Shown: piece after piece, positions 1 through 6,861 of the stretch
Layout of the letters: every line of letters starts with the position of its first letter
Position numbering within the stretch: the stretch's first letter is position 1
From: an uncultured Oscillibacter sp.
Lineage (GTDB): Bacteria > Bacillota > Clostridia > Oscillospirales > Oscillospiraceae
Direction: 5' to 3'
Length of the DNA stretch: 13,501 nucleotides
NCBI GenBank assembly: GCA_947245315.1
Contig: CAMXNV010000037.1
Location: 1-13,501, forward strand
Program-made: the position numbers and the translations under genes
The notes under the pieces: generated by a model
The model's input: the letters and a program-made list of their open reading frames with translations, nothing else
Told to the model about the DNA's origin: nothing
Database searches by the model: none

Positions 1-193
1 TGGCCCAGTTGGGCCGGAGGTAGGCCAGGTTCCCCGGCTCGCCGAAGTGCATTTTAATAGCGACAAATTTGTCCTCCATATCGATGTCGCCGAAGCCGGC
101 GGTCATCATCAGGCGGGCCAGCTTCTGGAGCAGGTTCTCCCGCCAGCTGGGACAGCGGAAGTCCGCGAAATAGACCTTAGACACCTCAGACAT
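1..193 (-). CDS. DUF362-type Fe-S centre protein, N-terminal part (cut by window edge)
   Basis: The first 64 codons of a minus-strand gene that runs off the left edge. The protein begins MSEVSKVYFADFR and continues with KFVAIKMHFGEPGNLAYLRP, which matches the N-terminus of the DUF362 family. Those proteins usually carry a 4Fe-4S ferredoxin-like segment further on, which lies outside this window, so cluster binding cannot be checked. The start is the ATG at 193, preceded by AAGGAG about 10 nt upstream; another ATG 7 nt upstream is out of frame and reaches a stop after four codons. The gene is divergent from ddl. The physiological role of the family is not well defined. Confidence 0.75.
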   Translation of the reverse strand, partial: MSEVSKVYFADFRCPSWRENLLQKLARLMMTAGFGDIDMEDKFVAIKMHFGEPGNLAYLRPNWA

Positions 194-250
194 AAGTCAT
201 ACGCTCCTTTACCTTAGTATTCCTCGGGTGCATTCATGAATTTAAAAGAC

Positions 251-281
251 AGTGTATCATATGGAGTGGGGTCCATGTCAA
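251..281 (-). promoter_or_regulatory. Candidate sigma-A promoter for the DUF362 gene
   Basis: On the minus strand a perfect TTGACA (281-276) is followed by an AT-rich -10 region. TGATAC (259-254) gives a 16-nt spacer and TACACT (256-251) gives 19 nt. Which hexamer is used cannot be decided by eye. It sits about 60 nt upstream of the DUF362 start codon. Confidence 0.55.
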
Positions 282-361
282 GCCCTTTCCGGCAATTTTG
301 AGGGGGCCTCTTTTTCGGGGAACGGTAAAAAAGCGTTTTAGCGGTTGTATTTACCTCCGGC

Positions 362-388
362 TTGTGCTAAACTATTACAGATTATAAT
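362..388 (+). promoter_or_regulatory. Candidate promoter for ddl
   Basis: TTGTGC (362-367) and a perfect TATAAT (383-388) are separated by 15 nt, shorter than the ideal 17. The -10 box lies in the most AT-rich part of the gap and 35 nt before the ddl ATG. The short spacer is the main weakness. Confidence 0.5.
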
Positions 389-423
389 AACATAGGAGTA
401 TTCCCATAGCTGGAGGCGCAAAC

Positions 424-1476
424 ATGAAAATCGTTGTTTTGGCCGGGGGCCTCTCCACCGAGCGGGCGGTCTCCCTGGTGACGGGGACCGGCATCTGCCG
501 CTGCCTGCGGGAGCGGGGCCACCGGGCCATTTTAGTGGATTTGTTTTTGGGCGTGGAGGCGCTGCCGGAGGACCCGGAGAGTCTCTTTGACGCGGCGGAC
601 GGCCTGTGTCCCGACGCGCGGATCGACGCCTCGGCCCCGGACCTGGAGGCCGTCCGGCGGAGCCGGAAGGACCAGAGCCCCCGGGTGTTCGGGCCCAACG
701 TGCTGGAACTGTGCCAGCGGGCGGACATCGTCTTCCTGGGCCTCCACGGCCAGGACGGGGAGGACGGCCGGGTCCAGGCAACTCTGGAGCTGCTGGGCGT
801 GCCCTACACCGGCTCGGGCTACCTGTCCTCGGGCATTGCCATGGACAAGGCGATGGCCAAGCGGGTCATGGCCGCCGAGGGCATCCGGACCCCCAAGTGG
901 GGAGTGCTGGACTACGCCCCGGAGGACGCCCCCCGCCTGGCTCAGGAGCTGCCCATGCCCTGCGTGGTGAAGTGCACCACCGGGGGGTCCTCCCTGGGGG
1001 TCTTCCTGCCGGAGGACCGGGAGGAGCTGCGGGAGGCCCTGGTTCAGGTCCGCCGGTTCAGCGGACAGGTGATCTGGGAGGAGCGGATCCGGGGCCGGGA
1101 GCTGACGGTGGCCGTCCTGGGGGACCGGGCCCTGCCCGCCGTGGAGACCGTCCCCGCCGGGAAGGACTTCGACTACGCCGCCAAGTACCAGAAGGGGGGC
1201 GCGGCGGAGACCTGCCCCGCCCATCTGACGGAGGCCGAGGCCGCCGCCGCCGGGGACCTGGCCCTCCGGGTCCACAGGGCCCTGGGCCTGGCGGTGTACT
1301 CCCGGACGGACATGATTCTGGACGGGGAGGGGAAGCTCTGGTGCCTGGAGGTCAATTCCCTGCCGGGGATGACCCCCACCAGCTTCGTGCCCCAGGAGGC
1401 CGCCGCCGTAGGATTGAGCTACGCCGACCTCTGCGAGGAAATCGTCCGCCTCTCCCTCCCCCTCTCCCGCCGCTAG
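424..1476 (+). CDS. ddl: D-alanine--D-alanine ligase
   Basis: An ATP-grasp ligase that joins two D-alanines to form the terminal dipeptide of peptidoglycan precursors in the cytoplasm. The 350-residue length is normal to slightly long for the family. Visible family motifs are GGLSTERAVS at 8-17 with the substrate-binding Glu13, LGLHGQDGEDG at 105-115, the ATP-grasp loop GGSSLGV at 187-193, FDYAAKY at 249-255, and the metal-binding EVNSLPGMTP at 309-318 (Glu309, Asn311). The Tyr in AAKY corresponds to the residue typical of D-Ala-D-Ala rather than D-Ala-D-lactate ligases, so this is a housekeeping Ddl and not a vancomycin-resistance enzyme. Residues about 43-95 are a longer insertion than in the E. 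coli enzymes. GGAGG lies 7 nt before the ATG. The next gene, murF, uses the product. Confidence 0.95.
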   Translation: MKIVVLAGGLSTERAVSLVTGTGICRCLRERGHRAILVDLFLGVEALPEDPESLFDAADGLCPDARIDASAPDLEAVRRSRKDQSPRVFGPNVLELCQRADIVFLGLHGQDGEDGRVQATLELLGVPYTGSGYLSSGIAMDKAMAKRVMAAEGIRTPKWGVLDYAPEDAPRLAQELPMPCVVKCTTGGSSLGVFLPEDREELREALVQVRRFSGQVIWEERIRGRELTVAVLGDRALPAVETVPAGKDFDYAAKYQKGGAAETCPAHLTEAEAAAAGDLALRVHRALGLAVYSRTDMILDGEGKLWCLEVNSLPGMTPTSFVPQEAAAVGLSYADLCEEIVRLSLPLSRR

Positions 1477-1563
1477 TTACTTTTTCTTGTAAGAAAAAGT
1501 AACCAAAAAGAACTTTAGCACGCTCTAAGGTCTGGTAGTGGACCGGGCTTGTCACACGACAAC
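1476..1563 (+). repeat. Hairpin-headed 88-bp repeat, copy A
   Basis: Begins with a 13-bp perfect stem and 2-nt loop: GTTACTTTTTCTT (1476-1488), loop GT, AAGAAAAAGTAAC (1491-1503). It continues with CCAAAAAGAACTTT and CACGCTC and ends at CGACAAC (1557-1563). Similarity to copy B may continue through ACGTAG..TTG to about 1572. The first stem base is the last base of the ddl stop codon. Copies B, C and D share head, CAAAAAGAA box, length and tail. The stem is too A/T-rich to be a convincing intrinsic terminator. Confidence 0.7.
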
Positions 1564-1767
1564 GTAGTTGGAGCTTGCTATACATGCTGTTTTATGCTGA
1601 ATTTGCTGAGTACGGCCCCGGCTTACAGGGTTTGCTGTGTACCCTGTTTTGAATGTAAGACTTGCAAATACGGCGCTTGCCGTAACGCCGCCTGAGGGCA
1701 AAACCCGTTGGATACAGCGCTTACGCACAGAACGTACCTTACATAACATACCACTTGAGAAAGAAAA
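1564..1767 (+). other. AT-richer, structured gap before murF with no gene recognised
   Basis: About 200 bp between the ddl-tail repeat and the murF leader, visibly lower in GC than the flanking genes. It holds two clean small hairpins: ACAGGGT (1625-1631) with ACCCTGT (1641-1647), and TACGGC (1669-1674) with GCCGTA (1679-1684) around a GCTT loop. A third element, GGCAAAACCC near 1698-1707, is roughly complementary to GGGTTTGC near 1628. No open frame resembles a known protein, and no convincing -35/-10 pair was found, although a murF promoter here is plausible. Confidence 0.4.
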
Positions 1768-1786
1768 CGCGCCCGGTCCGGGCGCG
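1768..1786 (+). promoter_or_regulatory. GC-rich hairpin abutting the murF ribosome-binding site
   Basis: CGCGCCCGG (1768-1776), T, CCGGGCGCG (1778-1786): a 9-bp perfect palindrome around one base, or 8 bp with a 3-nt loop. Its last base is the first G of the Shine-Dalgarno GGGGAGGA (1786-1793) that serves the murF ATG at 1801. It could modulate translation initiation or be incidental; no run of T follows, so it is not an intrinsic terminator. Confidence 0.4.
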
Positions 1787-1800
1787 GGGAGGACGATGGA

Positions 1801-3171
1801 ATGGAGCCCATGACTGTTGGCCAGATCGCCGCCGCCGTGGACGGTGTGTGGCTGAACCCCAGAGAGAACGCCCCCGAGGTCGCTGCGGTCTGCACCGACA
1901 GCCGCGAGCTGACCCCCGGCTGCCTGTTCCTGCCCTGGGTGGGGGAGCGGTTTGACGGCCATGACTTTATCGACGCGGCCCTGGAGGGCGGCGCGGCGGG
2001 GTGCCTCTGCGCCCGGCCGCCGGAGCGCCTCCGGGAGGATAAGTTTTACATCCGGGTGGCGGACACCCGCCTGGCCCTCCGGGACCTGGCCGCGGCCTAC
2101 CGGAGCCAATTTTCCATCCCGGTGATCCAGGTCACCGGCAGCGTGGGGAAGACCACCACCAAGGATATGATCGCCGCCGTGCTGGGGGCGAAGCTCCGGG
2201 TCTGGAAGACCCCGGAGAACTACAACAACGACGTGGGAACCCCCCTGACCCTCCTGGGCCTGACCCGGGAGCACCAGGCGGCGGTGATCGAGACGGGCAT
2301 GAACCACTTCGGAGAGATCGAGTACCTCACGGAGATGGTGAGGCCGGACATTGCCGTCATCTCCAACATCGGGGACGCCCATATAGAATACCTGGGCAGC
2401 CGGGAGGGCATTTTAAAGGCCAAGTGCGAGATTTTCCAGCACCTGAAGAAGGACGGCCTGGCCGTTTTGAACGGGGACGATCCCCTGCTGGGCACGGTGT
2501 CCGTCCCCTTCCGGACCGTGCGCTGCGGCAAGTCCGACTACTGTCAGGCCCGGATCACCGAGCTGACGGACCACGGCGTGGAGGGCATCCGTTGCACCGT
2601 GGCCACGGAGCGGGACCGCTATGACCTGAGCATCCCCGCCCCCGGGGAGCATATGGCCTACGCCGCCGCCATCGCCGCGGCGGTGGGGGAACGCCTGGGC
2701 CTGAGCCGGGAGGAGATCGCCCGGGGGGCCGCGTCCTACGTGCCCAGCGGCAGCCGGATGCGGATTCTCCGCCTGGCGGAGCGCCGGATGCTGTTGGACG
2801 ACTGTTATAACGCCAACCCCCAGTCCGTGGCGGCGGCCCTGGAGATCCTGGCCCGGACGGAGTGCGAGCAGACGGTGGCCGTCCTGGGGGACATGGGCGA
2901 GCTGGGCGAGCTGGGGAACCGGGCCCATTACAACCTGGGGGCCCTGGCCTCCATGCTGGGGGTGGACCTGGTCTTCGCCATCGGGAGCCCGGACCGGGCC
3001 GGACGGATTGCCGACGGCGTCGCCCAGAGCGGCGGCTCCGTGCTCTACTTTCCCACCAAGGAGGAGGCCCTCCCGGAGCTCCGCCGCCAGTTCAACCCCG
3101 GCACCGTCATGCTGGTCAAGGCCTCCCACGCGATGCACTTCGGCTGGCTGGTGGAGCAGCTCCACAGTTGA
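1801..3171 (+). CDS. murF: UDP-N-acetylmuramoyl-tripeptide--D-alanyl-D-alanine ligase
   Basis: Cytoplasmic Mur ligase that adds D-Ala-D-Ala to the UDP-MurNAc-tripeptide, completing the pentapeptide precursor with ATP. At 456 residues it is the usual family length. The N-terminal substrate domain carries CTDSREL at 31-37. The ATPase P-loop is GSVGKTTT at 113-120, followed by ENYNNDVGTPLTLL at 139-152, the ETGMNHFGEIEYL segment at 164-176, and SNIGDAHIEYLGS at 188-200 with KAKCEI at 206-211. The C-terminal domain has DDCYNANPQS at 333-342 and GDMGELG at 363-369. The near-terminal KASHAMHF replaces the more common KGSRxM form, a modest variation. GGAGGA lies 7 nt before ATG 1801; the ATG at 1796 is out of frame and the in-frame ATG at 1810 is too far from the Shine-Dalgarno. 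It lies downstream of ddl, which supplies its dipeptide substrate. Confidence 0.95.
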   Translation: MEPMTVGQIAAAVDGVWLNPRENAPEVAAVCTDSRELTPGCLFLPWVGERFDGHDFIDAALEGGAAGCLCARPPERLREDKFYIRVADTRLALRDLAAAYRSQFSIPVIQVTGSVGKTTTKDMIAAVLGAKLRVWKTPENYNNDVGTPLTLLGLTREHQAAVIETGMNHFGEIEYLTEMVRPDIAVISNIGDAHIEYLGSREGILKAKCEIFQHLKKDGLAVLNGDDPLLGTVSVPFRTVRCGKSDYCQARITELTDHGVEGIRCTVATERDRYDLSIPAPGEHMAYAAAIAAAVGERLGLSREEIARGAASYVPSGSRMRILRLAERRMLLDDCYNANPQSVAAALEILARTECEQTVAVLGDMGELGELGNRAHYNLGALASMLGVDLVFAIGSPDRAGRIADGVAQSGGSVLYFPTKEEALPELRRQFNPGTVMLVKASHAMHFGWLVEQLHS

Positions 3172-3177
3172 CGGCGG

Positions 3178-3211
3178 GCCCTGGGGGGCCGGAGAAAGGG
3201 GCTCCCCGGGC
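3178..3211 (+). terminator. Weak candidate terminator hairpin after murF
   Basis: GCCC (3178-3181) pairs with GGGC (3208-3211), followed after one mismatch by GGGGG against CTCCC (one G-T wobble). The downstream sequence CTTTGCGTTT has only short T runs, so termination would be inefficient. The following ABC-F gene could still be co-transcribed. Confidence 0.25.
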
Positions 3212-3255
3212 TTTGCGTTTCGTGCAGATAATCAGAGGTTTTTAAGGAATATTTT

Positions 3256-5154
3256 ATGATCGAGATACAAGTGAGCTCCCTGGTGAAATCCTTCGAGGTG
3301 GGGCACAATGTGCTGGACGGGCTGACCTTCCAGATTGACCAGGGAGAGCGGGTGGGCCTGCTGGGCCGGAACGGCGCGGGCAAGACCACCCTGTTTCGCA
3401 TATTGACGGGAGAGCTGGACCATGACGAGGGCGGGGTGACCATCGCATCCGGCCACCGGCTGGGCCTGATCTCCCAGATTCCCGTCTACCCGCCGGGGTA
3501 CACGGTGGAGGATGTGCTCCGCTCCGCCTTCGCCCGGCTGGAGAGTCTGGCAAGGGAGATGGAGGCCCTGGAGGGCCGCATGGCGGCGGGGGAGAACGAC
3601 CCCGCCCTGCTGCGGCGCTACGGGTCCCTCCGGGAGCGGTTCGAGGTCTTCGGGGGCTATGACACCGACGTGGCCGTGAACAAGATCGCCGGGGGCCTGT
3701 CCATCTCCCAGGAGATGCGGGAGCAGCTCTTTGACAGCCTCTCCGGCGGGGAGAAGACCCGGGTGAACCTGGGCCGCCTGATTCTGGAGGACACGGACAT
3801 CCTGCTCCTGGACGAGCCCACGAACCACCTGGACCTCCACGCCACCGAGTGGCTGGAGGAGTACATCCGGGGCTTTCGGGGCACCGTGGTGGCCATCTCC
3901 CATGACCGCTATTTCCTGGACCGGGTGGTCACCCGGGTCATCGAGATCGAGGACGGCAAGGCGGAGTTCTACAGCGGAAACTACAGCTTTTACGCCGTGG
4001 AGAAGGAGCGCCGCTATCAGGAGCGCTTGAAGCAGTACCAGAAGGAGCAGGCCAAGATCCAGCAGCTGGAGAAGGCGGCGGATCAGCTGCGCCTGTGGGC
4101 CTTCCAGGGCATGGACAAGACCTATCGCCGGGCCATCAACATCGAGCGGCGGATTGAGCGCATGCGCACCACCGCCAAGCCCACCAAGGCCCGGAAGATG
4201 GACGCCCGCTTCTCCACCGCCGAGTTCCACGGGGACGAGCTGCTGGGCATCCGGAACCTGGCCAAGTCCTATGGGGACAAGCACCTCTTTGACGGCATCA
4301 CCCTGAAAATCGAGGGGGGCGAGCGAATCGCCCTCATCGGGGACAACGGCACGGGGAAGTCCACCCTCATCAAGATGATTATGGGGGAGCTGTACCCGGA
4401 CGAGGGCCGCATCAAGCTGGGCCCCCAGGCCAAGCCCGCCTACCTGCCCCAGATCATCCACTTTGAGCACCCGGACTGGAACCTGGTGGAAAACATGATG
4501 GCGGCCAAGCGGGGCCTCTCGGCCCAGAGCGCCCGGAACCGCCTGGCGGCCTATGATTTCCGGGGGGAGGACGTGTTCAAGCCCGTGTCCGTCCTCTCCG
4601 GCGGGGAGCAGAGCCGTCTGCGGCTGTGCATGCTGATGGACGGGGAGATCAACTTCCTCATCCTGGACGAGCCCACCAACCACCTGGATATCGCCTCCCG
4701 GGAGTGGATCGAGGAGGCGGTGGAGAGCTACGACGGGACGCTGCTCTTCGTCAGCCACGACCGCTATTTCATCAACCGCTTCGCCACTCGGATTTGGGAG
4801 CTGGCGGAGGAGACCATTACGGACTACCCCATGGGCTTTGCCCAGTACCGGCAGATGAAGGCCCAGGAGGAGGCGGCCAAGGCCGCGCCGCCCAAGCCGG
4901 TAAAGGAGAAGGCGGAGCGCCCCGTCCGGGGCAACCGGGCCCAGCAGAACGCCCGGCGGCAGCTGACCATCTGCGAGCGGGATATTGCCAAAGCGGAGGA
5001 GCAACTTGCCGCCCTGGAGGCGGCCATGGAGGCCGCGGCCTGTGACTACGAGAAGCTGACGGCCCTGACGGAGGAGCGGGAGGCCGCCCAGGCGGCCCTG
5101 GACGCCCTCTATGAAAAATGGGAACAGCTCAGCGAGGAGGCCGGGGAGGCGTGA
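3256..5154 (+). CDS. ABC-F family ATPase (ribosome-associated, YdiF/Uup-like architecture)
   Basis: A soluble protein with two ABC nucleotide-binding domains and no membrane segment, the layout of ABC-F translation factors that act at the ribosome. Domain 1 has Walker A GRNGAGKT at 37-44, signature LSGGEKTR at 162-169 and Walker B LLLDEPTNHLD at 183-193. A highly charged linker, about 245-325, contains the KTYRRAINIERRIERM segment expected of the interdomain tRNA-interaction region. Domain 2 has GDNGTGKS at 362-369, LSGGEQSR at 447-454 and LDEPTNHLD at 470-478. A Pro/Lys-rich tether (540-560) leads to a C-terminal coiled coil (about 565-628), as in YdiF and Uup. At 632 residues the length is normal. 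AAGGA lies 7 nt before the ATG. Catalytic motifs look intact. Whether it is a housekeeping factor or gives antibiotic ribosome protection cannot be told from sequence; no resistance-type context is present. Confidence 0.9.
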   Translation: MIEIQVSSLVKSFEVGHNVLDGLTFQIDQGERVGLLGRNGAGKTTLFRILTGELDHDEGGVTIASGHRLGLISQIPVYPPGYTVEDVLRSAFARLESLAREMEALEGRMAAGENDPALLRRYGSLRERFEVFGGYDTDVAVNKIAGGLSISQEMREQLFDSLSGGEKTRVNLGRLILEDTDILLLDEPTNHLDLHATEWLEEYIRGFRGTVVAISHDRYFLDRVVTRVIEIEDGKAEFYSGNYSFYAVEKERRYQERLKQYQKEQAKIQQLEKAADQLRLWAFQGMDKTYRRAINIERRIERMRTTAKPTKARKMDARFSTAEFHGDELLGIRNLAKSYGDKHLFDGITLKIEGGERIALIGDNGTGKSTLIKMIMGELYPDEGRIKLGPQAKPAYLPQIIHFEHPDWNLVENMMAAKRGLSAQSARNRLAAYDFRGEDVFKPVSVLSGGEQSRLRLCMLMDGEINFLILDEPTNHLDIASREWIEEAVESYDGTLLFVSHDRYFINRFATRIWELAEETITDYPMGFAQYRQMKAQEEAAKAAPPKPVKEKAERPVRGNRAQQNARRQLTICERDIAKAEEQLAALEAAMEAAACDYEKLTALTEEREAAQAALDALYEKWEQLSEEAGEA

Positions 5155-5176
5155 CGCCTCCGGCGGTCTGCGTTTC

Positions 5177-5204
5177 CGGGCCGCCGAAGGCGGCGGCCCC
5201 TACA
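5177..5204 (-). repeat. Short remnant of the TGTAGGGG repeat family
   Basis: Read on the minus strand it starts TGTAGGGGCCGCCG and folds on itself (GGCCGCC with GGCGGCC). This is the end sequence of the elements at 12.9-13.2 kb. It fills the 60-bp gap between the ABC-F stop and the YdcF start and ends immediately upstream of the AGAGGAAG ribosome-binding site of the next gene. Confidence 0.5.
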
Positions 5205-5214
5205 GAGGAAGAAC

Positions 5215-5970
5215 ATGCGAAAGAAAATTCCCTATGTCTGCATCGCCCTGCTGGCCCTGACGGGGCTGGCTGTGGCGGTGATCCCCAACGGGATGCGCTT
5301 CACCGGCTGGCTGCTCCTCGGAGCGGCGGCGGTGTGGGCCATGGGCGCGCTCGTGGTCCGCTGGGGGAGGCGCTCCCGGGCCGGGAGAATCTGCCAATGG
5401 ATTTTTTTCACGGGCCTGAGCCTGGGCCTGGCGATTCTGATTGGCATCGAGGCGGTCATCGTCTTCCGGGGGGAGGCGGACAACTCCGCCGTCCCCGTGG
5501 ACGCGGTGATCGTCCTGGGGGCCGGGGTCAACGGCGAGACCCCCTCGGCGGCCCTGTGGAGCCGCATCCGGGCGGCGGAGGACTACCTCCAAAAGCACCC
5601 GGACGTGCCGGTGGTTCTCTCCGGCGGCCGGGGCCCCGGGGAGAACATCTCCGAGGCGGAGGCCATGCGCCGGGCGCTGGAGGGCACGGGGGCGGAGCTC
5701 CTCCCGGAGGACCGCTCCACCAACACGGCGGAGAACTTCCGGTACTCGAAGGAGCTGCTGGAGGAGTACGGCTTGGACACGGAGACGGCGGTGGTCGCCG
5801 TGGTGACCAACGACTTCCACTGTTTCCGCTCCCACATGATTGCCCAGCGGCAGGGCCTGAGGACCGTCGACGTTCCGGCGGAGCTCCCCTGGTGGTGGCT
5901 CACCGCGAACTACTATTTGCGGGAGGCCTTCGCCGTCGTCAAGACGGCCCTGTTCGACTTGAATGTATAG
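5215..5970 (+). CDS. YdcF/SanA-family (DUF218) membrane protein
   Basis: Three predicted membrane helices at about 5-23, 30-50 and 62-84 precede a soluble DUF218 domain (about 95-245). Domain landmarks are VDAVIVLGAGVNG at 95-107, VVLSGGRGPGENISEAEAM at 133-151, STNTAENFRYSKELL at 168-182 and VTNDFHCFRSHMIAQRQGL at 197-215. Family members such as SanA and ElyC are linked to envelope integrity, but the biochemical activity of the family is not settled. At 251 residues it fits the versions with several N-terminal helices. The start is supported by AGAGGAAG just upstream. The preceding gap contains a repeat remnant, so co-transcription with the ABC-F gene is possible but not shown. The envelope link fits ddl and murF upstream only loosely. 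Confidence 0.8.
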   Translation: MRKKIPYVCIALLALTGLAVAVIPNGMRFTGWLLLGAAAVWAMGALVVRWGRRSRAGRICQWIFFTGLSLGLAILIGIEAVIVFRGEADNSAVPVDAVIVLGAGVNGETPSAALWSRIRAAEDYLQKHPDVPVVLSGGRGPGENISEAEAMRRALEGTGAELLPEDRSTNTAENFRYSKELLEEYGLDTETAVVAVVTNDFHCFRSHMIAQRQGLRTVDVPAELPWWWLTANYYLREAFAVVKTALFDLNV

Positions 5971-6048
5971 ATTGACCATGGACGATGAGGGATACGGCCC
6001 GAAGCGCCGTTCTTTTCAAGCGCCCCCTGGTCCAGGATCCATTTTTTG

Positions 6049-6054
6049 AAGGAG
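6049..6054 (+). promoter_or_regulatory. Shine-Dalgarno that fixes a GTG start for the flavodoxin-like gene
   Basis: AAGGAG lies 9 nt before GTG 6064. An upstream in-frame TTG at 6046 overlaps the region just before this site and has no ribosome-binding site of its own, so GTG 6064 is preferred. Confidence 0.65.
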
Positions 6055-6063
6055 TGTTGCCAA

Positions 6064-6558
6064 GTGGCATGGAATAACGTCCTATGCGTCTATTACTCCC
6101 GGACGGGGAACACCCGGACCGCCATGGAGGAGATTGCCAAGGCCCTGGGGGCCGAGCTGGTGGAGCTCCAGGACAGCGTGGACCGCAGCGGCTGGGGTGG
6201 CTGGCTCCGCTGCGGCGTGGACGCTATGCGGCGGTCCCTGCCGCCGGTGAAGTGCGCGTCCAAGTTTCCCCTGACGGATTACCGGCTGGTGATCGTGGGC
6301 TCCCCCGTCTGGGCGGGGCGCTGCTCCTCGGTGGTGCGGAGCTTCCTCAAGCAGAACGGCAGGGACATCCGGAACGCCTCCTATGTCCTCACCCGGGGCT
6401 GTGAGGACAAGAACGAGGAGATTTTCGAACAGATGGACCGCTACACCCCCTGCGGGCACCGCACGGCGGTCTCCCTCCGTAGCGGCTCCGTAGGCTACGC
6501 CTTCTGGCAGGAGGAATTCCTCCGCCAAACCCAAGACTTCCTCACCTCCCCCCGGTAG
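6064..6558 (+). CDS. Flavodoxin-like protein
   Basis: A small single-domain protein of 164 residues from GTG 6064. The N-terminal strand and phosphate loop VLCVYYSRTGNTRTA carry the T/S-x-T-G-N-T pattern that binds the FMN phosphate in flavodoxins. A second landmark is YRLVIVGSPVWAGRCSSVVRSFL, matching the flavodoxin GSPVWAG strand and loop near the isoalloxazine ring. It probably binds FMN and acts in electron transfer or as an FMN oxidoreductase; its partner is not evident from the neighbours. There is no signal peptide or membrane helix. It stands alone, 93 bp after the YdcF gene and ending exactly where repeat copy B begins. Start choice rests on AAGGAG 9 nt upstream of GTG; a TTG six codons earlier is the alternative. 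Confidence 0.8.
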   Translation: MAWNNVLCVYYSRTGNTRTAMEEIAKALGAELVELQDSVDRSGWGGWLRCGVDAMRRSLPPVKCASKFPLTDYRLVIVGSPVWAGRCSSVVRSFLKQNGRDIRNASYVLTRGCEDKNEEIFEQMDRYTPCGHRTAVSLRSGSVGYAFWQEEFLRQTQDFLTSPR

Positions 6559-6646
6559 TCCTTTTCTTTCGAGAAAGAAAAGGACCAAAAGAAAGCTGGC
6601 TCGCACTGAGGGTCCGGTGGTTGTTTGGGCCTCTGCGACGGCGACG
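6558..6646 (+). repeat. Hairpin-headed 89-bp repeat, copy B
   Basis: Stem GTCCTTTTCTTTC (6558-6570), loop GA, GAAAGAAAAGGAC (6573-6585): 13 bp perfect. It continues CCAAAAGAAAGC, then CTCGCACT, and ends CGACGGCGAC (6637-6646), with ACGTAGAGTTGC following as in copy A. The first stem base is the last base of the flavodoxin gene's TAG. Confidence 0.7.
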
Positions 6647-6760
6647 TAGAGTTGCAAGTTTGAGAGCGGCCTCCTCTTTGGGAGGGCTGTAGGCGAGAGA
6701 AAAGCCGGCAGTCCGGCAGTTGCGGGGACTCCCGCGACCACCCGACCCGGCACAGAGCCG
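6647..6760. other. Non-coding segment between inverted repeat copies B and C
   Basis: 114 bp with no credible gene. It is bounded by copy B (plus) and copy C (minus) in tail-to-tail orientation, so it looks like the core of an inverted pair. It has several short purine-rich stretches and a CCGGC-rich patch but no promoter or terminator I can support. Confidence 0.4.
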
Positions 6761-6847
6761 GTTGCCGTCGCTTCGGCTGGAGCGAGCGCCCGGCCCCCGA
6801 AGCGCGCGAAAGTTCTTTTTGCTGCTTTTTCTTACAAGAAAAAGCAG
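6761..6847 (-). repeat. Hairpin-headed 87-bp repeat, copy C (inverted)
   Basis: On the minus strand the head is CTGCTTTTTCTT, loop GT, AAGAAAAAGCAG (6847-6822; 12 bp perfect). It is followed by CAAAAAGAACTTTCGCGCGC and ends CGACGGCAAC (6770-6761). This is the only copy that precedes a gene: its outer end touches AAAGGAG (6848-6854), the prfA ribosome-binding site. Confidence 0.7.
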
Positions 6848-6861
6848 AAAGGAGTGACCCT

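Noticed and set aside
424..1476. Possible D-Ala-D-Lac (vancomycin resistance type) ligase.
   Set aside because: The AAKY tyrosine marks D-Ala-D-Ala specificity, and no vanH or vanX-like neighbour is present.
1476..1503. Reading the A/T-rich hairpins of the 88-bp repeats as ordinary intrinsic terminators.
   Set aside because: The stems have almost no GC, no T run follows the 3' arm, and one copy lies in inverse orientation ahead of a gene.
3232..5004. A 590-residue minus-strand open frame opposite the ABC-F gene.
   Set aside because: It is a mirror of the ABC-F codon pattern, with repetitive Leu/Gly/Val composition and no domain; long antisense frames are expected at this GC content.
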